Shown here: positions 33,821 through 40,474 of the stretch, piece after piece
How the letters are laid out: every line of letters begins with the position of its first letter
Numbering within the stretch: position 1 is the stretch's first letter
Assembly: GCF_914271485.1 (NCBI RefSeq)
Contig: NZ_CAJZAG010000009.1
Span: forward strand, 62,001 to 126,000
DNA length: 64,000 nucleotides
Direction: 5' to 3'
Source: Cupriavidus pampae
GTDB taxonomy: Bacteria > Pseudomonadota > Gammaproteobacteria > Burkholderiales > Burkholderiaceae
Notes under the pieces: model-generated
Told to the model about the DNA's origin: nothing
Database searches by the model: none
Seen by the model: only the letters and a program-made list of their open reading frames with translations
Position numbers and translations under genes: made by a program

Positions 33821-34468
33821 TCACACCGCCCAGTGCATGACCGCGAACGTGAACACCGCGCCCAGGACGAACCAGAATGCACGCTGCAGTTCGCCGCGGA
33901 AGCCCGGCGCCAGCGCGTTGCCGGCGGCAGCGGAGTTAGCGGATGTAGAGGCTGTAGGGGTCGATAGCGGGGAAGGGCGCGCGATCTCGGCCGGCCGAAC
34001 GGTGTCCGATGCGCTCGCCGCTGGCGCGTCGCCGCGCAGGGCCACATCAAACGCCGTAAAGAACTCGTCGGCCATTTTGCGGGCTGATGCATCGATCAAA
34101 CGCCCACCGATCTGCCCGAGCTTGCCGCCCACGGCGGCCTGCACCGAATAGCGCAGACGCGTATCGGCGCCACTATCGGCCAACTCCACCATCGAACTGC
34201 CCTTGGCAAAGCCGGCGGCGCCACCGGCGCCCTCGAACGTGAGCCGGCAGCGGTCGGGCGCCTCGATATCGGACATCAGAATCTTGCCGCCAAAGCGCGC
34301 GCGAACCGGCCCCACCTTGATCTGCACACGGGCCTGCGTCTCCGTGTCGGAGACACGGTTCACTTCCTCGCAGCCCGGGATACACCGCGACAGGATCGCC
34401 GGGTCGTTGAGCGCTGCCCACACCTTCTGGCGTGGGGCATGGATGATCTGTTCTCCGGCAAGCTCCAT
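33821..34468 (-). CDS. CoxG-like SRPBCC protein with C-terminal membrane anchor
   Basis: A 215-residue protein whose first 145 residues match the CoxG/SRPBCC fold (MELAGEQIIHAPRQKVWAAL, GCEEVNRVSDTE, KVGPVRARFGGKI). A linker rich in Ala/Pro/Ser follows, and then one hydrophobic C-terminal segment (FWFVLGAVFTFAVMHWAV). CoxG recruits CO dehydrogenase to the membrane, so this protein probably anchors the Mo hydroxylase near the respiratory chain. It heads the four-gene operon and is divergent from the TetR gene, with a probable operator between them. Confidence 0.88.
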   Translation of the reverse strand: MELAGEQIIHAPRQKVWAALNDPAILSRCIPGCEEVNRVSDTETQARVQIKVGPVRARFGGKILMSDIEAPDRCRLTFEGAGGAAGFAKGSSMVELADSGADTRLRYSVQAAVGGKLGQIGGRLIDASARKMADEFFTAFDVALRGDAPAASASDTVRPAEIARPSPLSTPTASTSANSAAAGNALAPGFRGELQRAFWFVLGAVFTFAVMHWAV

Positions 34469-34529
34469 CCTGGAATCCTTGTCTCCGTGCGACTTGTCTT
34501 GTTTTTGGTTTGTTGATCTTTGATTTCAG

Positions 34530-34549
34530 TATTTACCTGTTGGTCAATA
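34530..34549. promoter_or_regulatory. Probable TetR operator 2 (TATTTACC-N4-GGTCAATA)
   Basis: Two 8-bp arms with one mismatch and a four-base spacer (TGTT) lie between the CoxG-like and TetR starts, where an autoregulated TetR site is expected. The left arm is identical to that of the site at 25248-25267, upstream of the importer operon. Confidence 0.7.
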
Positions 34550-34615
34550 AAGTCAAGAGCATGCCCCGTGGGATATCATTGCCGCATCTTTTCACGCCAA
34601 TCCAGCCACCTCCCT

Positions 34616-35275
34616 ATGTCCGACATTTCATCGCCCGTCACCGACGACGACAAGAAGGTGCGGCGTCGACTCAAGCCGGAGGAGCGCGAGCTGCAGATCC
34701 TGCAGGGCGCGGTGAAGTTCTTCTCGGAGCGGGGACTGGAAGGGCAGACGCGCGATCTGGCCAAGGAGATCGGCGTTACCCATCCGCTGCTGTACCACTA
34801 CTTTCCGACCAAGCAGGCGTTGATCGAACGTGTGTACGAGACCGTGTATCTGGGCCGCTGGACCCATGCGTGGGAGGATGGGCTCGACGACAAGTCGCTA
34901 GGGCTGCAGGAAAAACTGACGCAGTTCTACCTCGACTACGCCAAGGCAATCCTCACGCCGGAATGGGTACGAATTCTGGTGTTCTCGGGGCTCAGCGACG
35001 GCTATATCCCCGATCGCTATCTGGCGTTGCTCAGGGAAAAACTGTTCCCGCGCATCATTCGCGAGACGCGCCGCCATCTGGACTTGTCGGTGCGCGCGAA
35101 GATCACCGAGCGTGAAAGCGAGCTCGTGTGGGGCCTGCACGGTGGCATCTTCTATCTGGGCATCCGCTGCTGGGTCTACAAACAGGGCGCGCCCGAAGAC
35201 TGGGAGCAGGTGATCCGCGACCGCGTACGCGCGTACGTGGTGGCCGCGGAAGACCTGTTCGGCAACGCACGCTAA
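34616..35275 (+). CDS. TetR-family transcriptional regulator
   Basis: A 219-residue repressor with an N-terminal TetR HTH (ILQGAVKFFSERGLEGQT, KEIGVTHPLLYHYFPTKQAL) and a C-terminal ligand domain with an aromatic-rich end (GIFYLGIRCWVYKQGAPEDW). I use the ATG at 34616 (MSDISSPVTDD) because the upstream codons run through the operator. No clear ribosome site is present. It is divergent from the cox-like operon and probably represses it and the importer. The inducer is probably the pathway substrate or its CoA ester. Confidence 0.9.
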   Translation: MSDISSPVTDDDKKVRRRLKPEERELQILQGAVKFFSERGLEGQTRDLAKEIGVTHPLLYHYFPTKQALIERVYETVYLGRWTHAWEDGLDDKSLGLQEKLTQFYLDYAKAILTPEWVRILVFSGLSDGYIPDRYLALLREKLFPRIIRETRRHLDLSVRAKITERESELVWGLHGGIFYLGIRCWVYKQGAPEDWEQVIRDRVRAYVVAAEDLFGNAR

Positions 35276-35300
35276 GGCGCACGTTTGCGGCAGCGAAAAC

Positions 35301-36824
35301 TCAGGGCTGCGCGAGCTTTGCGAAGTCGCGATCGAGCCGGGTCAGCGACCCATCGATACGCGTACGCTTTTCCTGAATCCACGCGGCCTGTTGCGCAAGG
35401 GTCTGCTTCGCTTCCTTGAGCATGCGATCCATCTCCGCGGGCTGAGGGCCGCCAACCGTCGCGCGATGGTTCACCACGGCCACCGGATTGAGCGTCTCGC
35501 GGAACTCCTGCTCGCTCATCGGCAGCTCGGCCGGGCCCGTGGTCGCTGCGCTCGCGTCGGTATTGAACTCCCTGATCGCCTGCGCGTAGATGCGGCGCGC
35601 TTCCGCATACGGGAAATCGCTCGGCCGGATATTGTTGGCCTTCGCATAGTCCACGACTTCCGACGCGAAGTGGTGGCCCACGCGGAACGGCAGCTTGTAC
35701 TTGCGCATCAACACATCGGCGAGCTCCTGCGAAGCGGTCCAGTCGCTGTTCAGCTCATCGAGCGCGCGATCCGAGTCGATGACCAGTGCCTTGAGAATGC
35801 GATCCCAGCCGCGCAGGACCTTGATGGCGCTCTCCACCAGCTCCTTGTTCTGCTTGACCTCCTTGGCGTCGGCCATGCCGGGCGGCAGATTGTGCGCGCG
35901 CATGATGGGGCCCATCGCCAGCGTGATGGCGGTGGAGGCATCGGCGCGCGTGCCATTGAGCAGGCCCGGGTTGCGCTTCTGCGGCATCGCGCTCGACACG
36001 TAGGTATTGCCATCGCCTTCGCGCAGCAGAATCCACGGCCGTGAGTTCGCGTATTGCGTCATCACGTCCTCGATAAAGCTGCCCGCGTGCAAGGCGATGC
36101 TGGTGACAATGGCGCCGGCTTCCACCGGTTGATCCACGGCCGCGATCTGGTGCGCATCGTAGGCGTTGTTCACGATGGTCGCAAAGCCCAGATAGTTGGC
36201 CATGCGCGTGCGGTCGAGCGGCCAGCTGGTACCGTTCAGGACCGTCGTACCCATCGGCGATTGATCGATGCGCGCGTAGGCTTCGCGAATGCGCTGCGCA
36301 TCGCGGTCGAGCGCGGCGGCGAAACCCAGCAGGTAATGGCCGTAGCTGTTGGGCTGGGCCGCGACGCCATTGGTGTAATTCGGCACGATGGTCTTGGCAT
36401 GCTGCTCCGCGAGTCGCACGACGGTGCTGGCCGTCGTATTCAGTTGGGCGGCGAGCTTGAGCATGTCGTCACGGAGGATCGCCGCGCGGTAGGTCGCATG
36501 CATGTCCTGGCTCGAGCGGCCCGCATGCAGCAATGTCACCTCGACGCCAGCGGCCTTGATCAGCAGCGGCTCGAACGTGATAACCGTGGAGGGGCGCTTG
36601 CCGCCCGCTTGGTCGCCGTCCTTGAGCACCTTGTCGAGGCCCACGGCAATGCGGCCCGCCATGCGCTTGTCGAGCAGGCCCTGCTCGGAGTTGATGACGG
36701 CGGTGGCCTTGTTGATCTCACCGAGCCAGTAGAACTCGTCTCGCTCCCTGGCCTGCTGGGCGTGGGCCGGTACGGCCTGCATCAGCATCAGGGTGGCAAT
36801 GGCGATAAGTTTTGTCTTGAACAT
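35301..36824 (-). CDS. Exported argininosuccinate-lyase-like enzyme (fumarase/aspartase superfamily)
   Basis: A 507-residue superfamily member with a Sec signal peptide (MFKTKLIAIATLMLMQAVPAHA), so a periplasmic lyase, which is unusual. The superfamily signature is intact as SSAMPQKRNP (277-286), and GRSSQDMHAT (102-111) matches the ASL GRSRNDQ region. The catalytic-His motif, normally YTHLQRAQP in ASL, reads YTNGVAAQP here, so the His is replaced by Asn152. It may eliminate from an exported amino-acid conjugate, or be non-catalytic. It is not part of arginine synthesis by context. Confidence 0.78.
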   Translation of the reverse strand: MFKTKLIAIATLMLMQAVPAHAQQARERDEFYWLGEINKATAVINSEQGLLDKRMAGRIAVGLDKVLKDGDQAGGKRPSTVITFEPLLIKAAGVEVTLLHAGRSSQDMHATYRAAILRDDMLKLAAQLNTTASTVVRLAEQHAKTIVPNYTNGVAAQPNSYGHYLLGFAAALDRDAQRIREAYARIDQSPMGTTVLNGTSWPLDRTRMANYLGFATIVNNAYDAHQIAAVDQPVEAGAIVTSIALHAGSFIEDVMTQYANSRPWILLREGDGNTYVSSAMPQKRNPGLLNGTRADASTAITLAMGPIMRAHNLPPGMADAKEVKQNKELVESAIKVLRGWDRILKALVIDSDRALDELNSDWTASQELADVLMRKYKLPFRVGHHFASEVVDYAKANNIRPSDFPYAEARRIYAQAIREFNTDASAATTGPAELPMSEQEFRETLNPVAVVNHRATVGGPQPAEMDRMLKEAKQTLAQQAAWIQEKRTRIDGSLTRLDRDFAKLAQP

Positions 36825-36902
36825 GGGGTGTGCGTGCGCTGGCGGATAGCGTATGACTATATCGCATTCCCATACGGTGACAAATATCGATATGGAGGTT
36901 TG

Positions 36903-36921
36903 CCATACGTTCAGCGTATGG
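36903..36921. promoter_or_regulatory. Palindrome CCATACG-N5-CGTATGG
   Basis: Perfect 7-bp arms with a five-base spacer (TTCAG), with two further CGTATG/CATACG half-sites 30-50 bp to the left. The cluster of half-sites suggests a cooperative repressor or activator site serving the lyase, the rightward transcript, or both. Confidence 0.5.
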
Positions 36922-36945
36922 AGCGTCCGCCGTGCTACAATGCGC

Positions 36946-37024
36946 TTCCTGCATGCATCTTGCAGCAGGGCGCCCGAACACCAACATCAAAATATCGTTC
37001 GGGGCTTATTGGCGCTACGCCATC
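36946..37024 (+). ncRNA. Candidate structured leader or small RNA
   Basis: Just after a TACAAT -10-like element, three successive hairpins can form: CCTGC/GCAGG (36948-36969), CCCGAAC/GTTCGGG (36973-37003, 17-base loop) and TGGCG-CTA-CGCCA (37010-37022). No known RNA family is recognised and no T-run follows. It could be a 5' leader of the next small gene. This rests on pairing by eye only. Confidence 0.3.
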
Positions 37025-37209
37025 CCAACGCCGCGTGGAAGAGCATTATCGGTAGCAGCAGTGACCGCTGCACCGCTCACCACCCGGCGCTCATCAAGAC
37101 CGCGCGTGACAGTAGTGAATCCGCGCCGGTCCCAAATCACTTTCAGCCACACAGTCAGGACGGCATCCGTCGAATCGACGATGCGCTCGGCCGTGTGCGA
37201 GGACAACAT

Positions 37210-37434
37210 TTGAATCAGAACAACGCTTTTACCGTTTCCATCTACCCCATCCAGCAGGAGCCGGGCGTATGGTTCGCCAACTATACGATCTCCGAGTATC
37301 GCAACGGCGCCGAGCGCGTCGTGGCAAACGTCTCGATGCGCCATGCCACCCACGCCAGCGAGGCGGTGGCCAAGAAGGCCGCACGGCACGCCGGCGAACA
37401 AGCCGCCGCCAGATTCCGTCTGCGCACCCGATAA
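37210..37434 (+). CDS. Small conserved-looking protein of unknown function
   Basis: A 74-residue protein starting with TTG at 37210, preceded by GAGG seven bases upstream. It reads MNQNNAFTVSIYPIQQEPGV and continues with WFANYTISEYRNGAERVVANV, an antiparallel-beta-like pattern, then an Ala/Arg-rich helix (AVAKKAARHAGEQAAARF). It resembles small beta-helix proteins that occur singly in Burkholderiales, but I cannot name a family. The frame extends far upstream, without protein-like sequence. It precedes another small gene by 19 bp. Confidence 0.5.
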   Translation: MNQNNAFTVSIYPIQQEPGVWFANYTISEYRNGAERVVANVSMRHATHASEAVAKKAARHAGEQAAARFRLRTR

Positions 37435-37453
37435 ATCCATCAGCAGGAAAGCA

Positions 37454-37708
37454 ATGTCGACGATTGAAGAGTGGGAAGAACTGCATCTGACGGCCAAGGG
37501 CTGGGTCAATGGCACGTATCGCATCGAGCCGTGGCTCGAGGTGGTTGCACCGAAGCCGGATGAAGCCGTCCTGACGACGCGGCGCCGCGTCACGGCCACG
37601 TATGGCGGCAGGTCCGAGGTCGTGGAGGTGCGCTCGCCGCACACCACCGATCTCGACCTGATCGCTTCGCTGCTGCAGAACCATGGAGATGCGGTGTTCC
37701 GCATCTGA
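37454..37708 (+). CDS. Small protein of unknown function
   Basis: An 84-residue soluble protein, MSTIEEWEELHLTAKGWVNG, then TYRIEPWLEVVAPKPDEAVL and a run of beta-like strands rich in Thr/Arg/Val. AGGAAA lies nine bases before the ATG. It follows the previous small gene by 19 bp and ends 12 bp before a strong terminator, so the two probably form a short operon. No family is recognised. Confidence 0.65.
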   Translation: MSTIEEWEELHLTAKGWVNGTYRIEPWLEVVAPKPDEAVLTTRRRVTATYGGRSEVVEVRSPHTTDLDLIASLLQNHGDAVFRI

Positions 37709-37720
37709 CACGCAGTCATA

Positions 37721-37753
37721 AAAAAAGGGCACGACTGAGTCGTGCCCTTTTTT
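37721..37753. terminator. Strong bidirectional intrinsic terminator
   Basis: A perfect 15-bp stem (AAAAAAGGGCACGAC paired with GTCGTGCCCTTTTTT) around the loop TGA. It is flanked by A and T runs on both sides, so it can stop transcription from the small genes on the left and from the three-gene exported operon converging from the right. Confidence 0.95.
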
Positions 37754-37768
37754 ATTGCCGCGGCGAGA

Positions 37769-38455
37769 TCAGATCTCGTCGACCTTCTTCGGCTTTTCCG
37801 ATGCCGACGTCGGCAGCGCGGTGATCTTGCCGGCCTTGGCCAGCTTGACCAGGCCTTCGCCGATCTTGGCCGTGTTGCTCAGTTGCGAGCTCACCGACGA
37901 TGCCACATCCTTCAGCGCGCCCAGACGGGGGATCAGCATCGGGTTCGACGACACGCCGGACACCAGCGCGGTGCTGCCTTCGGCCAGTTGCTTGTCCTTG
38001 AGCACGCCCAGCATGAACGTGAAGGCGGCATTGCCGAACGAGGCCATCTGCGCCTTGTTCATGGTGCTTAGCTTGTCTTCGCCTTCCTTGCTGGCCAATA
38101 CCTTCTGCACAATCGTTGCTTCGTCGCTCTTGATCTTGTTGAGCTCAGCTTCCTTCTCGGCCGTGTTGGCAATCGCGTTCGCGGTCGCCAGGCGGGCTTC
38201 CAGCGCGGCGATGTCTTCCTTGCTGGCCAGCGCCTTGAAGATATGCGACGACGACGTGCTGATCATCAGGTTGGCATCGTTCGCGGTCTGGATGAACGCG
38301 TCGATATCGCCAGCGGAAACGGCAGCGGCGGAGCCACCGCCAACGCCCGGGATCGCGGACGTGATATTGCCGAGGCCGAATGCCATCGCGGCCGGGGCCG
38401 CAGCGAACAGGGTGCTGCCGACGAGAACGGCCAGTGCTACAGAAGTCTTCTTCAC
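37769..38455 (-). CDS. Exported protein of unknown function (third gene of trio)
   Basis: A 228-residue protein with a signal peptide (VKKTSVALAVLVGSTLFAAAPAAMA) and a Gly/Ala-rich segment, FGLGNITSAIPGVGGG. Long helices follow (EDIAALEARLATANAIANTAEKEAELNKIKSD, quoted in part: EARLATANAIANTAEKEA) that may form a coiled coil. The end is Lys-rich (ASEKPKKVDEI). GTG is the start, with GGAAAC about eight bases upstream. It lies 23 bp after the second gene of the operon. I know no function for it. Confidence 0.75.
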   Translation of the reverse strand: MKKTSVALAVLVGSTLFAAAPAAMAFGLGNITSAIPGVGGGSAAAVSAGDIDAFIQTANDANLMISTSSSHIFKALASKEDIAALEARLATANAIANTAEKEAELNKIKSDEATIVQKVLASKEGEDKLSTMNKAQMASFGNAAFTFMLGVLKDKQLAEGSTALVSGVSSNPMLIPRLGALKDVASSVSSQLSNTAKIGEGLVKLAKAGKITALPTSASEKPKKVDEI

Positions 38456-38478
38456 GTTTGACGTTTCCTTTTTCTTCG

Positions 38479-40473
38479 TCAGTTGGGATTCAACAATTGC
38501 TTCATGACGCCATCCAGGCTTGAACGCGTATCGCGATCGAGGTCCATCGCCTGCAAGGCGTTGACATCGTTCGCTTCGGCGACCGCCGGATAGCCATTGG
38601 AGACAAAGCCGTGCTCGAGGATGGCCTGTCCCACGACGCTGCCGCCGGCGCGCTGCCGATAGGCCAGCCGGACGTTGTAGCCCTGCGCGCAGAGCCCGTC
38701 CTCGCATTTGCGTTCACGCGGATCGACGCGGTACAGCGCTTCCAGGCAGCGGTCGTAGGTACCCGGCCGCAGCGACAGTTCGCGTGCAAAGCCCGATTGG
38801 CCGCCCACGCGTCCCTTGACGAGGTCCGCCAGCGCGGGATTGATCATCACCACCTTGGCCGATGCCGCGCCGGCATAAGCGAGCAGATTGAAGCGATCCA
38901 GTGCAACGCTGCCGATCTGGCTCTTGTCCGCGGGGCAGAACGCCATCCGCTGTCCACCACCGTTGGCGCCGGCCACGCTATCCACCAGCACCACATCGCC
39001 GGCCTCGGGGCGCGGCGGCTTGCCGGCAATGGGCAGCACCGGGGTTGCGGTGACGCGGGACCCGTCGCGCGCGGCGACGGTTGCCTCCCACGTCGGCACC
39101 AGTGCCTCTTCGGTCAACGGGCCCGGCTTGCCAATGCCGTGATAGACGCGAATGGTGTCGCCGGCCTGCAGCGCGCCCGCGGCATCATCGATCTGGAAGT
39201 TGTCGGCCGCGGCGGCGGTGACCTTCAGCGTCAGCGGCTGGAAGCGGACTTCCTTGCCGAAGCGCTCGGCGAGGTCATTCAGCGCGTTCTTGAGCACCAC
39301 CTCGCGTCGATCGGCCGCGTTGAAACCAGCCTTGTCGGTGACGGTATCGTCGATGCGCTGCGTCACGTCCGCGGCATAGAGCACACGGCCGTCACGAGAC
39401 AGCAATTCCGCGAAGGCCCATGCCTGATAGCTCTGCAGCGTCTTGTAGGCAAGATTCGTGGGCAGCGTGTACTGACGCGCGGGCGGCACCACCATGCGGA
39501 TGAAGTAATCGGGCAGGGCGCGCTTGCCGCTGACCTCGTGCCCGATGCTGGTGTTGCTGTCGATCGACGCCTGCACCTGGCTGAAGTTGCCGTTGAGGGG
39601 CAACGTCGCAAAGGGCGCGCCACTGCCGAGCTTGTCCGTGAACAGCTGCGCGCTGACCGCGTCGGACAGGTCGCCGTTGCCATCGCTGACCAGCGCCAGC
39701 ACGCGCGGCTTTTTGACGTCGGACAGCGCCATCGTGCCGGCGCGACTGAATACCGCGCCATCCTTCGGCGTGCCCAGCACCGGCACCGCCACCGCATAGT
39801 CGGCACCGGCATGTTCCACGCGAATCTCGCTGGTCGCGTCGTTCATGACGTCGCCCTTGCCGATACCCGCGCGGTAGCCCTTGTCGAGGATAACGAAACC
39901 ACGCCAGGTATCGGCCACGCGCGTTTCCACCACGTACGGATTGAACTGGCGCGCGGCAGAAGCCAGCATGGTATCCATCAGCGTCGTAAAGCCGCTGCGA
40001 TAGGCGTTGGCCACACTGGTGTCGATGGCGGCCTTGCCAAGCGAGCGCGAGACGGTCATGACGTCATAACGCGTCTGGCTGAACGATTGCAGCACCTCGC
40101 CGGTCATCGGGTTGCTGAAGTACAGACTCAGCGTGAGCGGCAGATAGATATCCGTGGTGCCATCGGACTTGTCGATCTGGTAGCGCGACGCGCGCGTGAC
40201 CTGCATCGACAAGGCCAGCGTGCGCAGGCGATTCTTGCTGTCGATGGTTGGCGTCAGCGTCTTGAAATGCGCCTGCGCGCGTTCCTGCAACTGCGTCACG
40301 CTCTGCCGCAGATCCAGCGCGGGACGGAATGCGGGGTCGATCTTGCTGCTGCCGTTGCCCGCATCGTCGAAGAAGATGCCGGGGACCACGTAGAGCCCGA
40401 CGCCAGCGGCAGCCGCGCTCCCGCTGGCGATGATCAAGGCCGCCGCGGCGGCCGTCAGCAATGGGGTACGCAT
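38479..40473 (-). CDS. Large exported protein of unknown function (second gene of trio)
   Basis: A 664-residue protein with a signal peptide (MRTPLLTAAAAALIIASGSAAAA) and a mostly beta-rich body. The early region carries LTLSLYFSNPMTGEVLQSFS, resembling periplasmic proteins that assemble on the outer membrane. The middle has repeated barrel-like segments (GDTIRVYHGIGKPGPL, GDVVLVDSVAG) like nucleic-acid- or peptide-binding small barrels. A Cys cluster near the C-terminus (DRCLEALYR, KCEDGLCAQG) may form disulfides. It starts one base after the first gene's stop. No family is recognised. Confidence 0.75.
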   Translation of the reverse strand: MRTPLLTAAAAALIIASGSAAAAGVGLYVVPGIFFDDAGNGSSKIDPAFRPALDLRQSVTQLQERAQAHFKTLTPTIDSKNRLRTLALSMQVTRASRYQIDKSDGTTDIYLPLTLSLYFSNPMTGEVLQSFSQTRYDVMTVSRSLGKAAIDTSVANAYRSGFTTLMDTMLASAARQFNPYVVETRVADTWRGFVILDKGYRAGIGKGDVMNDATSEIRVEHAGADYAVAVPVLGTPKDGAVFSRAGTMALSDVKKPRVLALVSDGNGDLSDAVSAQLFTDKLGSGAPFATLPLNGNFSQVQASIDSNTSIGHEVSGKRALPDYFIRMVVPPARQYTLPTNLAYKTLQSYQAWAFAELLSRDGRVLYAADVTQRIDDTVTDKAGFNAADRREVVLKNALNDLAERFGKEVRFQPLTLKVTAAAADNFQIDDAAGALQAGDTIRVYHGIGKPGPLTEEALVPTWEATVAARDGSRVTATPVLPIAGKPPRPEAGDVVLVDSVAGANGGGQRMAFCPADKSQIGSVALDRFNLLAYAGAASAKVVMINPALADLVKGRVGGQSGFARELSLRPGTYDRCLEALYRVDPRERKCEDGLCAQGYNVRLAYRQRAGGSVVGQAILEHGFVSNGYPAVAEANDVNALQAMDLDRDTRSSLDGVMKQLLNPN

Positions 40474-40474
40474 A

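Larger units (their letters stand above)
36825..37209. other. 385-bp divergent intergenic region with repeats and hairpins
   Basis: Between the exported lyase and a small TTG-start gene. It holds CGTATG/CATACG half-sites at 36850, 36870, 36904 and 36915. The last two form a perfect CCATACG-N5-CGTATGG palindrome (36903-36921). The palindrome ATATCGATAT lies at 36884. A TACAAT -10-like element (36936) precedes three predicted hairpins. The lower half (37040-37200) reads as an open frame but is not convincingly coding. Confidence 0.55.

Noticed and set aside
30031..34468. True carbon monoxide dehydrogenase
   Set aside because: The active-site loop reads QYRGVGHP rather than the AYXCSFR motif of form I CO dehydrogenase, and the context is CoA-ester catabolism.
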